From assembly GCA_023431405.1 (NCBI GenBank), contig JAEYVZ010000101.1:30461-94460 (forward strand): a DNA stretch of 64,000 bases, given 5' to 3'. The first letter of the stretch is position 1; the number at the start of each line of letters is the position of its first letter. Positions 41,204 to 49,281 of the stretch are shown here, piece by piece. The DNA is from Actinomycetes bacterium (GTDB lineage: Bacteria; Actinomycetota; Actinomycetes; Actinomycetales; Microbacteriaceae). The position numbers and the translations under genes were made by a program. Under the pieces are notes generated by a model. The model did no database searches and was not told the origin of the DNA. It saw nothing but the letters and a program-made list of their open reading frames with translations.

Positions 41204-41230
41204 TTAGCACTCTCCACCCACGAGTGCCAG
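41204..41230. promoter_or_regulatory. CIRCE-like HrcA operator
   Basis: TTAGCACTC (41204-41212), nine bases, GAGTGCCAG (41222-41230). The CIRCE consensus is TTAGCACTC-N9-GAGTGCTAA; 16 of 18 positions match with exact spacing. It indicates HrcA control of hsp20, in addition to HspR. Confidence 0.75.
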
Positions 41231-41311
41231 GCGTTCTCGCACGGCGAACGAGGGTGTCGCCGGGTCGGCCGCGAACGCTAACCTGACGGCACGACACAAG
41301 GAGACGGGCGC

Positions 41312-41677
41312 ATGGACCTGGTGCAGATCGCTCAGCACGCCGACGACCTCGAGCGCGCCGCCGACTTCTACACGGTGCTGCTCGGGAGCGAGCCGATCGC
41401 CCGCTTCGACGCGCCCGGTCTCGTCTTCTTCGATCTCGACGGCGTACGCCTCCTGCTCGACCGGGCGGCCCCCTCCTCGCTGCTGTACCTGCGCGTCGAC
41501 AACGTGCACGACGCGCTCGACCGGCTCGCCGGGCTCGCCGACGTCGTCACCCCGCCGCACCAGATCTTCACGCACGAAGACGACACCCTGGGCCCCGCCG
41601 GCCACGAGGAGTGGCAGGCGTTCGTGCACGACACCGAAGGCAACACCGTCGGACTCGTCTCGTTCCAACGGGGCTGA
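41312..41677 (+). CDS. VOC-family (glyoxalase-like) protein
   Basis: A 121-residue vicinal-oxygen-chelate fold protein. It shows the paired beta-alpha-beta-beta-beta modules: IAQHADDLERAADFYTVLLG, LVFFDLDGVRLLLD, LLYLRVDNVHDALDRL and a terminal AFVHDTEGNTVGLVSF with the metal-ligand-type segment DTEGN. The enzymatic role (glyoxalase, dioxygenase or resistance protein) cannot be told. AAGGAGA lies nine bases before the ATG. Its last ~50 bases are duplicated at 42403-42455 on the far side of the next gene. Confidence 0.87.
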   Translation: MDLVQIAQHADDLERAADFYTVLLGSEPIARFDAPGLVFFDLDGVRLLLDRAAPSSLLYLRVDNVHDALDRLAGLADVVTPPHQIFTHEDDTLGPAGHEEWQAFVHDTEGNTVGLVSFQRG

Positions 41678-41682
41678 ACACG
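41630..41682 (+). repeat. 53-bp direct repeat, left copy
   Basis: Positions 41630-41682 (3' end and stop of the VOC gene) recur at 42403-42455 with one mismatch (A41652 against G). The copies flank the unknown gene at 41767-42390. Confidence 0.9.
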
Positions 41683-41766
41683 TCATGACGAGGCGACTCA
41701 CCCCTCAGCTCGCCCCCGGGGCTCAGGGAGGAGCCATCCGATCGGACCGAGGGGGATCTTCACGCA

Positions 41767-42390
41767 ATGGATGACGCGTTCTACCCGGAAGCAGAAGAGG
41801 ATTATGCGAGCATCCGCGCCAAGATCGCGGAGTTCGTGCGACTGGAAGATCGATACCCCGCCTGGCCATTTCGTGCGCCGTCCGGACATGCGGACTTCTG
41901 CGAGTACAGTGACGCGATCGAGGGTGATTTCGACTTCGTCCTGCAGGCGTTGACCGCCCACTACGGCGACACCAGCGTCAACCTCGCGGTGCTCGAGCCG
42001 TCGCCGCAGCTCTACTACTGCACCCACTTCGGTCGCTACCCGGCGTTCACTCTTGCCACCCATGAACTCCCGAGGTACTGGGAAGCAGTGTCGTTCGAAC
42101 CCACTGGTGATCCCACCGGGGCGGTCATCTTCACAGCGGATGTCGTGGCGATCTCGGGTGACACCGGACGGTGGGCCGTGTGGGGGGAACGACAGTGGAA
42201 CCTCTCCATCGTTCTCAGCGATGAACCCAACGGCCTCTGGACTCGCGGGCCTGTGACCTTCTCCGAGATCGAAGACGCTTTGAGCTGGTACATCGAGCCG
42301 CCGTACAAGATCCCCCTCGACCCTGCCGAACGGAGTAAGTTCCTTCGAAATGTGTCAGCCTTCGGCAGACAGCCGCGCCGCGGAACCTGA
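41767..42390 (+). CDS. hypothetical protein within a duplicated-end cassette
   Basis: A 207-residue protein that I do not recognise. It is acidic and rich in aromatic residues (FYPEAEEDYASIRAKIAEF at the start, then YPAWPFRAPSG, ALTAHYGDTSVNLAVLEPS, WEAVSFEP, WAVWGERQW, EIEDALSWYIEP). It has no signal peptide or membrane helix; the mix suggests a small alpha/beta protein, somewhat like immunity or SUKH-type proteins, but that is only an impression. By eye its codon use is less GC-biased than its neighbours. It is bracketed by a 53-bp direct repeat made of the VOC gene 3' end, so it appears to be an inserted cassette. No clear ribosome site except AGGGGGAT. Confidence 0.75.
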   Translation: MDDAFYPEAEEDYASIRAKIAEFVRLEDRYPAWPFRAPSGHADFCEYSDAIEGDFDFVLQALTAHYGDTSVNLAVLEPSPQLYYCTHFGRYPAFTLATHELPRYWEAVSFEPTGDPTGAVIFTADVVAISGDTGRWAVWGERQWNLSIVLSDEPNGLWTRGPVTFSEIEDALSWYIEPPYKIPLDPAERSKFLRNVSAFGRQPRRGT

Positions 42391-42402
42391 CGTCGCACGA
42401 AG

Positions 42403-42455
42403 GACACCGAAGGCAACACCGTCGGGCTCGTCTCGTTCCAACGGGGCTGAACACG
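42403..42455 (+). repeat. 53-bp direct repeat, right copy
   Basis: Second copy of the VOC gene 3' end, including its stop codon, directly upstream of the sdaA promoter box TAGGCT. Without the ~770-bp insertion, the VOC gene would lead straight into sdaA. Confidence 0.9.
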
Positions 42456-42470
42456 CGTAGGCTCGACCGG

Positions 42471-43961
42471 GTGAGCGCCTACGTCTCGGCGTTCGAGCTG
42501 TTCTCCATCGGAGTAGGACCCTCGAGCTCCCACACCGTCGGCCCCATGCGGGCCGCGCGGCATTTCGCTGCCCGCCTGCGCCCAATCCTCCCGTCCGTGT
42601 CACGGGTCGAAGGCGTGCTCTACGGCTCCCTCGGAGCCACCGGCATCGGCCACGGGACCCCGGATGCCGTCGTCGCAGGACTCCAGGGGAAGGAGCCGGA
42701 GACCGTCGACCCCGCTGACGTGCGATCGGCGTGGTCGTCGTGGAACGACGGCGACCTTCTCGCGGTCGACGGCACACAGCCCGTACGGTTCACCCGCGCC
42801 GACATCGAGTTCGCGCCGCGCGTGCGGCTTCCCGGCCACCCCAACGCCATGACCCTCCGCGCGCTCGACGCGGAAGGCAGCGCCATCGCCGAGGAGACCT
42901 ATTACTCGGTCGGAGGCGGCTTCATCCGACGCGACGGCGACAAGCCGGCCGTGTCGGCAGCGCCCTTCCCGTTCCCGTTCGACTCCGCTGAGGAGCTCCT
43001 CTCCCTCTGCGACGAGCACGGCTGGTCGATCGCCGAAGTCGCCCGGCGCAACGAGGAGGCGCTGCGCAGCGAGGCAGAGGTGGCCGAAGGCCTCGACCGC
43101 ATCTGGGATGCCATGGCCGCGTGTGTGGAGGCCGGCCTTCGCACCGGGGGCGTGCTCCCGGGGATGCTCAAGGTCAAGCGCCGCGCCTCCGCGATCCGCG
43201 CCCAGCTCGAGGAGGCCGAGCGCAGCGGCCGGCGCGAACTCCCCGGCGAGTGGCTCGGCGCCTTCGCGCTCGCCGTCAACGAGGAGAACGCCGCCGGCGG
43301 ACGCGTCGTCACCGCGCCCACCAACGGCGCCGCGGGCATCCTCCCCGCCGTCGCCATGTACTGGTGGCGGTTCCTCGCCGACTCCGGCCTCGGATCGGGC
43401 AACGCCGTCACCCCCTACGGCGAGCTCGTCGGCAGCGCCCTCCTCGGATTCTCGCCCGAGACCACCGCGACGGCTGCGGCATCCGACCCGCTCGAGGCGG
43501 CGACCGCGGAGGCGAACCGCCGCCGCGGCATCCGCCGCTTCCTCCTCACCGCGACCGCCCTCGGCTCGCTCTTCAAGGCGAACGCGTCGATCTCCGGCGC
43601 CGAAGGCGGCTGCCAGGCCGAGGTGGGGTCGGCGTGCGCCATGGCCGCCGGGGGCCTGACCGCCGTCATGGGAGGAACGAACCGGCAGATCGAGAACGCC
43701 GCCGAGATCGCGATGGAGCACCATCTCGGTCTCACGTGCGACCCCGTGGGCGGACTCGTGCAGATTCCGTGCATCGAGCGCAACGCGATCGCCGCCTCGA
43801 CGGCCGTGACCGCCGCACGCCTCGCGCTGCGCGGCGACGGCAGCCACTACGTGTCACTCGACGCCGTCGTGGAGACCATGCGGCAGACCGGCATCGACAT
43901 GTCGCACAAGTACAAGGAGACCAGCGAGGGCGGACTCGCCGTCAACGTCATCGAGTGCTGA
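42471..43961 (+). CDS. sdaA: L-serine ammonia-lyase (iron-sulfur type)
   Basis: A 496-residue single-chain L-serine dehydratase, turning serine into pyruvate and ammonia with a 4Fe-4S cluster. N-terminal SFELFSIGVGPSSSHTVGPMRAA-type signature (GVGPSSSHTVGP at 14-25), C-terminal catalytic region with SISGAEGGCQAEVGSAC and LTCDPVGGLVQIPC carrying the cluster cysteines. The protein ends ...VIEC, matching the C-terminal Cys tail known to enter the active site. A stretch of ~40 extra residues near 300-345 (SGLGSGNAVTPYGELVGS and following) lengthens it relative to the ~455-residue family norm. GTG start follows a TAGGCT box by nine bases. Confidence 0.95.
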   Translation: MSAYVSAFELFSIGVGPSSSHTVGPMRAARHFAARLRPILPSVSRVEGVLYGSLGATGIGHGTPDAVVAGLQGKEPETVDPADVRSAWSSWNDGDLLAVDGTQPVRFTRADIEFAPRVRLPGHPNAMTLRALDAEGSAIAEETYYSVGGGFIRRDGDKPAVSAAPFPFPFDSAEELLSLCDEHGWSIAEVARRNEEALRSEAEVAEGLDRIWDAMAACVEAGLRTGGVLPGMLKVKRRASAIRAQLEEAERSGRRELPGEWLGAFALAVNEENAAGGRVVTAPTNGAAGILPAVAMYWWRFLADSGLGSGNAVTPYGELVGSALLGFSPETTATAAASDPLEAATAEANRRRGIRRFLLTATALGSLFKANASISGAEGGCQAEVGSACAMAAGGLTAVMGGTNRQIENAAEIAMEHHLGLTCDPVGGLVQIPCIERNAIAASTAVTAARLALRGDGSHYVSLDAVVETMRQTGIDMSHKYKETSEGGLAVNVIEC

Positions 43962-44036
43962 CCGGTCCGGAGCCGCGGCCCACCCCCCGTTGCCGGGGAC
44001 CGAGTCGTTCTAGGCTGGAAGCGGGAGAGGAGCACC

Positions 44037-45941
44037 ATGATCGCCCCGGATGCCGCGCCGCTCGGCTCACTCGACGACGACCGCGCCGCAGCGCTCAGCG
44101 CCGCCGAGGCCGCGGGCCGCGTCGACGACGCGTTCCGCGAGCGGTTCGACGCACAGTTCCCCCGTCTCCACGCCCTGTTCACCCAGCTCTACGGAGACCG
44201 CCCGGACGGGCGCGACGCCCTCGCGCAGGTGGTGGCCCTGACATCCGCGTCGTGGAACGCACGCCCGCTCGACCTCAAGGTGCACGATCTGCGCCGGCAG
44301 GCCGACCCGCAGTGGTTCCAGTCGGAGCGGATGCTGGGGGGCGTCTGCTACGTCGATCGCTACGGCGGCAACCTCGCCGGCATCCGCGACCAGATCCCCT
44401 ACTTCCGGGAGCTCGGCCTCACCTACCTCCACCTCATGCCGCTGTTCGAGAGCCCCGAGGGCGACAACGACGGCGGGTACGCGGTGTCGAGCTACCGGCG
44501 CGTCGACCCGAGCCTCGGCACGATCTCGCAGCTGACGGAGCTCGCCGCAGACCTGCGGATGGCGGGCATCTCGCTCGTGCTCGACTTCATCTTCAACCAC
44601 ACCAGCAATGAGCACGAGTGGGCGCGGAAAGCCGTGGCGGGCGATCCGGAGTTCGAGGACTTCTACCTCATCTTCCCCGACCGCACGATGCCCGATGCCT
44701 ACGAGCAGACCACTCGCGAGATCTTCCCCGACGATCATCCCGGCTCATTCGTGCAGCTCGACGACGGACGCTGGATCTGGTCGACGTTCTACCACTTCCA
44801 ATGGGACCTCAACTACGCGAATCCCTGGGTGTTCCGCGCGATGGCCGGCGAGATGCTGTTCCTCGCGAATCTCGGCGTCGATGTGCTGCGGATGGATGCC
44901 GTCGCCTTCATCTGGAAGAGGCTCGGCACCGCGTGCGAATCGCTCCCCGAGGCTCACCTGCTGCTGCAGGCCTTCAACGCGGTGCTGGCGATGGCTGCGC
45001 CGGGCATGGTGTTCAAGTCGGAGGCGATCGTGCACCCCGACGAGGTCGTCAGCTACATCTCTCCCGAGGAGTGCCAGCTGTCGTACAACCCGCTCCAGAT
45101 GGCGCTCACCTGGGAGGCGCTGGCCACGCGCGACGGCCGGCTGCTGCAGCAGGCGCTCGAGCGCCGTCACGCCCTCCCGGCCGGCACGGCATGGGTCAAC
45201 TACGTGCGCTCCCACGACGACATCGGGTGGACGTTCGCCGACGAGGATGCCGCCGAGCTCGGCATCGACGGCTACGCGCATCGACGGTTCCTCAATGACT
45301 TCTATGTGGGGCGGTTCGAGGGGAGCTTCGCGCGCGGGGTGCCGTTCCAGGAAAACCCCAAGACCGGCGACGCGCGTGTCGCGGGCACCACGGCATCCCT
45401 CGCCGGCATCGAGGCGGGCGACCCGGGCGGCGAGGACCGGGTCGTGCTCGCTCACGCGATCGCCCTGGCCACCGGGGGCGTGCCGCTGCTGTACCTCGGT
45501 GACGAGGTGGCGCAGCTGAACGACCCGACGTACCTCGACGACCCGGCCCGCCGGGGCGACAGCCGCTGGGTGCATCGCGGCAACCGCCCACGCGACAGGT
45601 ACGCGCAGCGAGACGACCCGAGCACGACAGCCGGCCGGGTGTACCAGCGTCTGACGGCGCTCATCTCGGTGCGCCAGGCCACGCCCGAGTTCGCCGGCAA
45701 CGAGCTCGTCCCCTTCCACACTCCGCACGCGAGCGTGGTCGCTTTCCAGCGAGCAGGGCACGAGACGACCGTGCTCGTGCTGGCCAACGTGAGCGACCGC
45801 GAGGTGCGGGTGGAGCCGCTCACCCTCTCGGGCTTCACGCCCGAGGCCGACGACATCGTGCAGCGCACCGCCGTCGACCTCGCCGACGGCGTGGTCGTTC
45901 CCGCGCACGGGTTCCGCTGGCTGCGGGTCACCCCGCGCTGA
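44037..45941 (+). CDS. amylosucrase-like glycoside hydrolase (GH13)
   Basis: A 634-residue GH13 enzyme resembling amylosucrase, which makes alpha-1,4-glucan from sucrose, or related sucrose hydrolases. The N-terminal helical domain (1-90) is the type found in GH13 subfamily 4. The barrel includes LVLDFIFNHTSNEHEW (181-196), the nucleophile Asp287 in DVLRMDAVAF, acid/base Glu329 in FKSEAIVHP and Asp394/395 in RSHDDIGW. A C-terminal beta domain ends the protein. No signal peptide, so it is cytoplasmic. GGAGAGGAG precedes the ATG, with TAGGCT further upstream. It follows sdaA by 75 bases but has its own promoter box. Confidence 0.9.
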   Translation: MIAPDAAPLGSLDDDRAAALSAAEAAGRVDDAFRERFDAQFPRLHALFTQLYGDRPDGRDALAQVVALTSASWNARPLDLKVHDLRRQADPQWFQSERMLGGVCYVDRYGGNLAGIRDQIPYFRELGLTYLHLMPLFESPEGDNDGGYAVSSYRRVDPSLGTISQLTELAADLRMAGISLVLDFIFNHTSNEHEWARKAVAGDPEFEDFYLIFPDRTMPDAYEQTTREIFPDDHPGSFVQLDDGRWIWSTFYHFQWDLNYANPWVFRAMAGEMLFLANLGVDVLRMDAVAFIWKRLGTACESLPEAHLLLQAFNAVLAMAAPGMVFKSEAIVHPDEVVSYISPEECQLSYNPLQMALTWEALATRDGRLLQQALERRHALPAGTAWVNYVRSHDDIGWTFADEDAAELGIDGYAHRRFLNDFYVGRFEGSFARGVPFQENPKTGDARVAGTTASLAGIEAGDPGGEDRVVLAHAIALATGGVPLLYLGDEVAQLNDPTYLDDPARRGDSRWVHRGNRPRDRYAQRDDPSTTAGRVYQRLTALISVRQATPEFAGNELVPFHTPHASVVAFQRAGHETTVLVLANVSDREVRVEPLTLSGFTPEADDIVQRTAVDLADGVVVPAHGFRWLRVTPR

Positions 45942-45944
45942 GCA

Positions 45945-46145
45945 TCAGTCGGAGTGGCGACGGCGCAGCACGAACACGACCGCGCCGATCACGAGCACGA
46001 CGACGACCCCCGACACGATCGACCATGCCGGGTCGCCGGTCGCCTGCGGCGGCGCGGGCGCGGCGGCGAGCGCGACCGGGATCGCGGCGGCGCGCAGGAT
46101 CGCCGAACGGGAGGAGGCGGGGGGAACTCTCACAGCACTCCCCAT
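45945..46145 (-). CDS. small single-helix membrane protein with sorting-signal-like C-terminus
   Basis: A 66-residue protein with a basic N-terminus, an Ala/Pro-rich middle, a hydrophobic helix (about 42-60, SIVSGVVVVLVIGAVVFVL) and a basic tail RRRHSD. The end looks like a sortase sorting signal with a degenerate motif (PPQATGD instead of LPxTG). It may be a real small membrane protein or a decayed surface-protein end. It is convergent with the GH13 gene (three bases between stops) and downstream of the VIT1 gene. Confidence 0.5.
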   Translation of the reverse strand: MGSAVRVPPASSRSAILRAAAIPVALAAAPAPPQATGDPAWSIVSGVVVVLVIGAVVFVLRRRHSD

Positions 46146-46183
46146 CCTGGCAGAGCCGCGCGGCAGCTCAGCGGCTCAGCAGT

Positions 46184-46918
46184 TCAGCCGACGGCGACGC
46201 CGAAGACGAGCCCGATGAGGTACGTCGCCGCCATCGTGGCCGTGCCCATGATCACGTTCCGGAGCACGGCGCGGGGCACCGGCGCACCGCCCAGGCGCGC
46301 GCTGATCCAGCCGGTGAGGGCGAGGCCGATCATGACGGCGACCGCCGTGATCCACACGGGGTCGCCGATCGGGATGAGGATCAGCAGGAACGGGATGAGG
46401 GCGCCCACGGTGAAGGCGATGAACGATGAGAACGCGGCGGACCACGGGTTGGTGAGCTCGTCGGGGTCGATGCCGAGCTCGACCTCCGCGTGGGCGGCGA
46501 GAGCGTCGTGCGCCGTCAGCTCCACCGCCACCTGCTGGGCGAGGTCGGGAGAGAGGCCGCGCTCCCGGTAGAGCCCGGCGAGCTCAGCGAGCTCCTGCTC
46601 GGGCATCTCGCGCAGCTCCCGCTTCTCCTTCGCGATCATCGCCCTCTCGGTGTCGCGCTGCGTGCTCACCGACACGTACTCACCGCCGGCCATCGAGAAC
46701 GCGCCGGCGACGAGCGCCGCGATGCCGGCGGTGGCGATCGCCGCGACGTTCCCTGGGGATGCCGCCGCCACGCCGACGACGACGCCGGCGACCGACACGA
46801 TGCCGTCATTCGCGCCGAGCACGCCCGCGCGCAGCCAGTTGAGACGCTTGCCGAGCGCATCGGTGTGAGGTTCATCGGGGTGTGCGCCCGGCACGTGTGC
46901 GGGGATGTGACGGTTCAT
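46184..46918 (-). CDS. VIT1/CCC1 family metal transporter
   Basis: A 244-residue VIT1/CCC1 transporter, moving Fe2+ or Mn2+ across the membrane. The N-terminal signature is LNWLRAGVLGANDGIVSVAG (27-46), with helices around GIAALVAGAFSMAGGEYVSVSTQRD. A cytoplasmic metal-binding stretch rich in Glu follows (AKEKRELREMPEQELAEL), and three C-terminal helices (FSSFIAFTVGALIPFLLILI and later). The ATG at 46918 has AAGGGG upstream. The protein may store or export metal; no iron box was seen nearby. Confidence 0.92.
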   Translation of the reverse strand: MNRHIPAHVPGAHPDEPHTDALGKRLNWLRAGVLGANDGIVSVAGVVVGVAAASPGNVAAIATAGIAALVAGAFSMAGGEYVSVSTQRDTERAMIAKEKRELREMPEQELAELAGLYRERGLSPDLAQQVAVELTAHDALAAHAEVELGIDPDELTNPWSAAFSSFIAFTVGALIPFLLILIPIGDPVWITAVAVMIGLALTGWISARLGGAPVPRAVLRNVIMGTATMAATYLIGLVFGVAVG

Positions 46919-46990
46919 CGAGAGTGCCCCTTCGCTGCAGGCCTCCACGCTAGCTCGTGAGCGAAGAGCGCGCAGGAGGATCTGCCGTGA

Positions 46991-47851
46991 CTAACCGACG
47001 CTGCGGGCGAAGTGCGCCGCCAGCCGCTCGGCGAGACCATCGGCGAGCGCCGCCGGAATGGTGTGGCCGACACCGCGAAGCAGCAGCAGGTCGGCGCCGG
47101 GGATGGCATCCGCCGTGTCGCGACCGCCCGACACGTCGATCATGGGGTCGTCGTCGCCGTGAACGACGAGGGTCGGCACCGTGATCGTCGCGAGCCGCTC
47201 GGCGCGGTCGCCGTCGGCCTTGATCGCAGCGAGCTGCCGGGCGGTCCCCTGCGGGCGAAGTCCTCGGATGTAGGAGCGCACAGCGGTCTCACGCGCGAAC
47301 TCGAGCTCGACGTGCGTGGCGCCGGCGATCGAGACGTGGTGACGCTCGGCGTAATCGGCGTACGCGTCGACCGAGTCGCAGGGCACCTCCGCCGTGAAGA
47401 TCCACTTCGCGCCCTCGTGCGGGCGACCGCTTCCGCGGCGCCCGGTCGACGACATGAGCGAGGTGAGCGACAGGCATCGCTCCGGGGCGCGCAGCGCGAC
47501 ATGCTGGGCGAGCATGCCGCCCATGGAGATGCCGACGACGTGCACTCGTTCGATGCCGAGGTGGTCGAGGAGCAGCAGGAGATCCCCTGCCATGTCCGCC
47601 AGCCCGTACTCTCCGCCCGCCACGTGCGAGCGGCCGCAGTCGCGGTTGTCGGCCATGACCACACGGAGTCCGCGGTCGAGAAGCCCCGACACGAAGCGCG
47701 GCTGCCACTCGATGCGCTGCATCCCGAGGCCCGCGATGAGGAGCACGGTGCCCGCCTCGCCCGATCCGGCGACGGTGTGATTGATGCGCCGGCCCGGTGC
47801 CGTCCACGTGCGGCCGACGGGGCTCATCGCTTCAGTGAGAGCGGGGTTCAT
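46991..47851 (-). CDS. alpha/beta hydrolase at the end of the TRAP/acyl-CoA operon
   Basis: A 286-residue alpha/beta hydrolase. Landmarks are GTVLLIAGLGMQRIEW (oxyanion region), DNRDCGRSH, the nucleophile elbow GISMGG (about 107-112), the Asp in VVHGDDDPMIDVSGG and the His in RGVGHTIP. It resembles ester/lactone or C-C bond hydrolases such as 3-oxoadipate enol-lactonase-like enzymes. The ATG overlaps the stop of the carboxyltransferase gene, so it is the last gene of the eight-gene operon. It may hydrolyse a pathway intermediate or release a CoA thioester product. Confidence 0.87.
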   Translation of the reverse strand: MNPALTEAMSPVGRTWTAPGRRINHTVAGSGEAGTVLLIAGLGMQRIEWQPRFVSGLLDRGLRVVMADNRDCGRSHVAGGEYGLADMAGDLLLLLDHLGIERVHVVGISMGGMLAQHVALRAPERCLSLTSLMSSTGRRGSGRPHEGAKWIFTAEVPCDSVDAYADYAERHHVSIAGATHVELEFARETAVRSYIRGLRPQGTARQLAAIKADGDRAERLATITVPTLVVHGDDDPMIDVSGGRDTADAIPGADLLLLRGVGHTIPAALADGLAERLAAHFARSVG

Positions 47852-49281
47852 CGATCGTCTCCTTCAGACGGCGAAGCCGGGAACCGCCTTGTGCGACCCG
47901 GCCCCATCGGGGCAGTCAGGTGCCGCTGGATCTCGGCACGCAGGGCCTCGACGGCGCTCCCGGCGCCGTGCGTCGTGGGGCCGGGGAGCACGGCGTCGAC
48001 GTGTCCGCGGCGGCGGAGGTCGGCAGCGCCGAGTCCCATCGCCTCGGCGATCTCGGCCGCGCGGGCCGGGTCGCGCAGGAGGATCGAGGCAGCCCCCTCG
48101 GGCGCGATCACCTCGAAGACGGCATCGTCCTGCATCGCGATGCGGTCGACGGCGGCCAGCGCGAACGCGCCACCCGATCCGCCTTCGCCGGTGACGACGG
48201 CGAGCGTGGGCACGGGGACTGCCAAGAGGGCCGCCATCGTCTCGGCGATCGCGTGAGTGAGCCCCGCGCGGTCGGATGCCGGGGAGGGATCGGCGCCGGC
48301 GGTATCGATCAGTGTGACGATCGGCACGCCCCACCGGGCGGCGAGGCGGATCGCGCGCTGCGCCTTGCGGAAGCCGGCGGCGGCCGGCGCACCTCGGCGC
48401 CCACCCGCCCCCGGAGCGGAACGGTCGGTGCCGACGATCATCACGCGGCGGCCGCCCACCCGGGCGATCGCGGCGACCATGCAGGGGTCATCGGCGCCGG
48501 TGCGGTCGCCGCGGAGTTCGACGTGCGCGTCGCTGACGGCGCGGATGATCTCCCGTGCGCTGGGGCGCTCGGCGCGGGCGTGGGTGACGGCATCCCACCC
48601 AGCGAGGTCGATGTCCGACTCGCCGGGGATCGCCGGTGCGGCGACCGGCGCGAGAGGCACCGGCGACGGTGCGGGTGAGACCACCGCGACCCATTCGGTG
48701 AGCAGCCGCACCGCGTGATCCTCATCGTCGGCGAGCGCGTCGACGAGACCGGCCGCGTGATACGCCTCGGCGGTGTGGCTCGAGCCGTCGACGGTGAGTC
48801 CTGTGAGCGCCCTGACCACACGGGGGCCGGCGAAGCCCACTGCCGCTCCCCGGTCTGCGACGATCAGGTCGGCCGCCGCCCCGTACGAGGCGTGCACGCC
48901 GCCCATCGTCGGATGCCGCAGCCAGGCGATCACCGGCACACCGGCGTCACGCGCGCGTCCGACGGCGGCGACCGTCGCCCCCATCTGCATGAGCGCGTCG
49001 TACCCTTCCTGCGTGCGGGCGCCGCCCGAGGCGACGACGGCGAGGAACGGGACACGGCGGCGCACGGCCTCGTCGATGCCGGCGACCACCCGCTCGCCGT
49101 GCTCCCGGCCCATCGATCCGCCGAGGAAGGCGAACCGGAGGCGGGCGACCACGACGTCGCGGTCGCCGAGCCGTTCGACGGCGACCGTCACCGACTCATC
49201 GGCGCCGCTGCGCGCCCGGGCGGCGGCGAGGGCGTCCTCGTAGCCCGCCCAGCGGATGGCGGCAGCGGCCGCAGACGTCAC
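47848..49281 (-). CDS. fused acyl-CoA carboxyltransferase (beta-alpha)
   Basis: A 477-residue biotin-dependent carboxyltransferase in which the beta-like (N-terminal) and alpha-like (C-terminal) crotonase halves are joined. The N-half carries VASGGARTQEGYDALMQM and GGVHASYGAAADLIVAD; the C-half carries VTLIDTAGADPSPASDRAG, VVTGEGGSGGAFALAAVDRI and PEGAASILLRDP. It transfers CO2 from carboxybiotin to an acyl-CoA. No biotin carboxylase or BCCP gene is in the window, so these must come from elsewhere. GTG at 49281 overlaps the ligase stop (GTGA) and is chosen; GTG at 49311 is the alternative. Confidence 0.87.
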   Translation of the reverse strand: MTSAAAAAIRWAGYEDALAAARARSGADESVTVAVERLGDRDVVVARLRFAFLGGSMGREHGERVVAGIDEAVRRRVPFLAVVASGGARTQEGYDALMQMGATVAAVGRARDAGVPVIAWLRHPTMGGVHASYGAAADLIVADRGAAVGFAGPRVVRALTGLTVDGSSHTAEAYHAAGLVDALADDEDHAVRLLTEWVAVVSPAPSPVPLAPVAAPAIPGESDIDLAGWDAVTHARAERPSAREIIRAVSDAHVELRGDRTGADDPCMVAAIARVGGRRVMIVGTDRSAPGAGGRRGAPAAAGFRKAQRAIRLAARWGVPIVTLIDTAGADPSPASDRAGLTHAIAETMAALLAVPVPTLAVVTGEGGSGGAFALAAVDRIAMQDDAVFEVIAPEGAASILLRDPARAAEIAEAMGLGAADLRRRGHVDAVLPGPTTHGAGSAVEALRAEIQRHLTAPMGPGRTRRFPASPSEGDDR

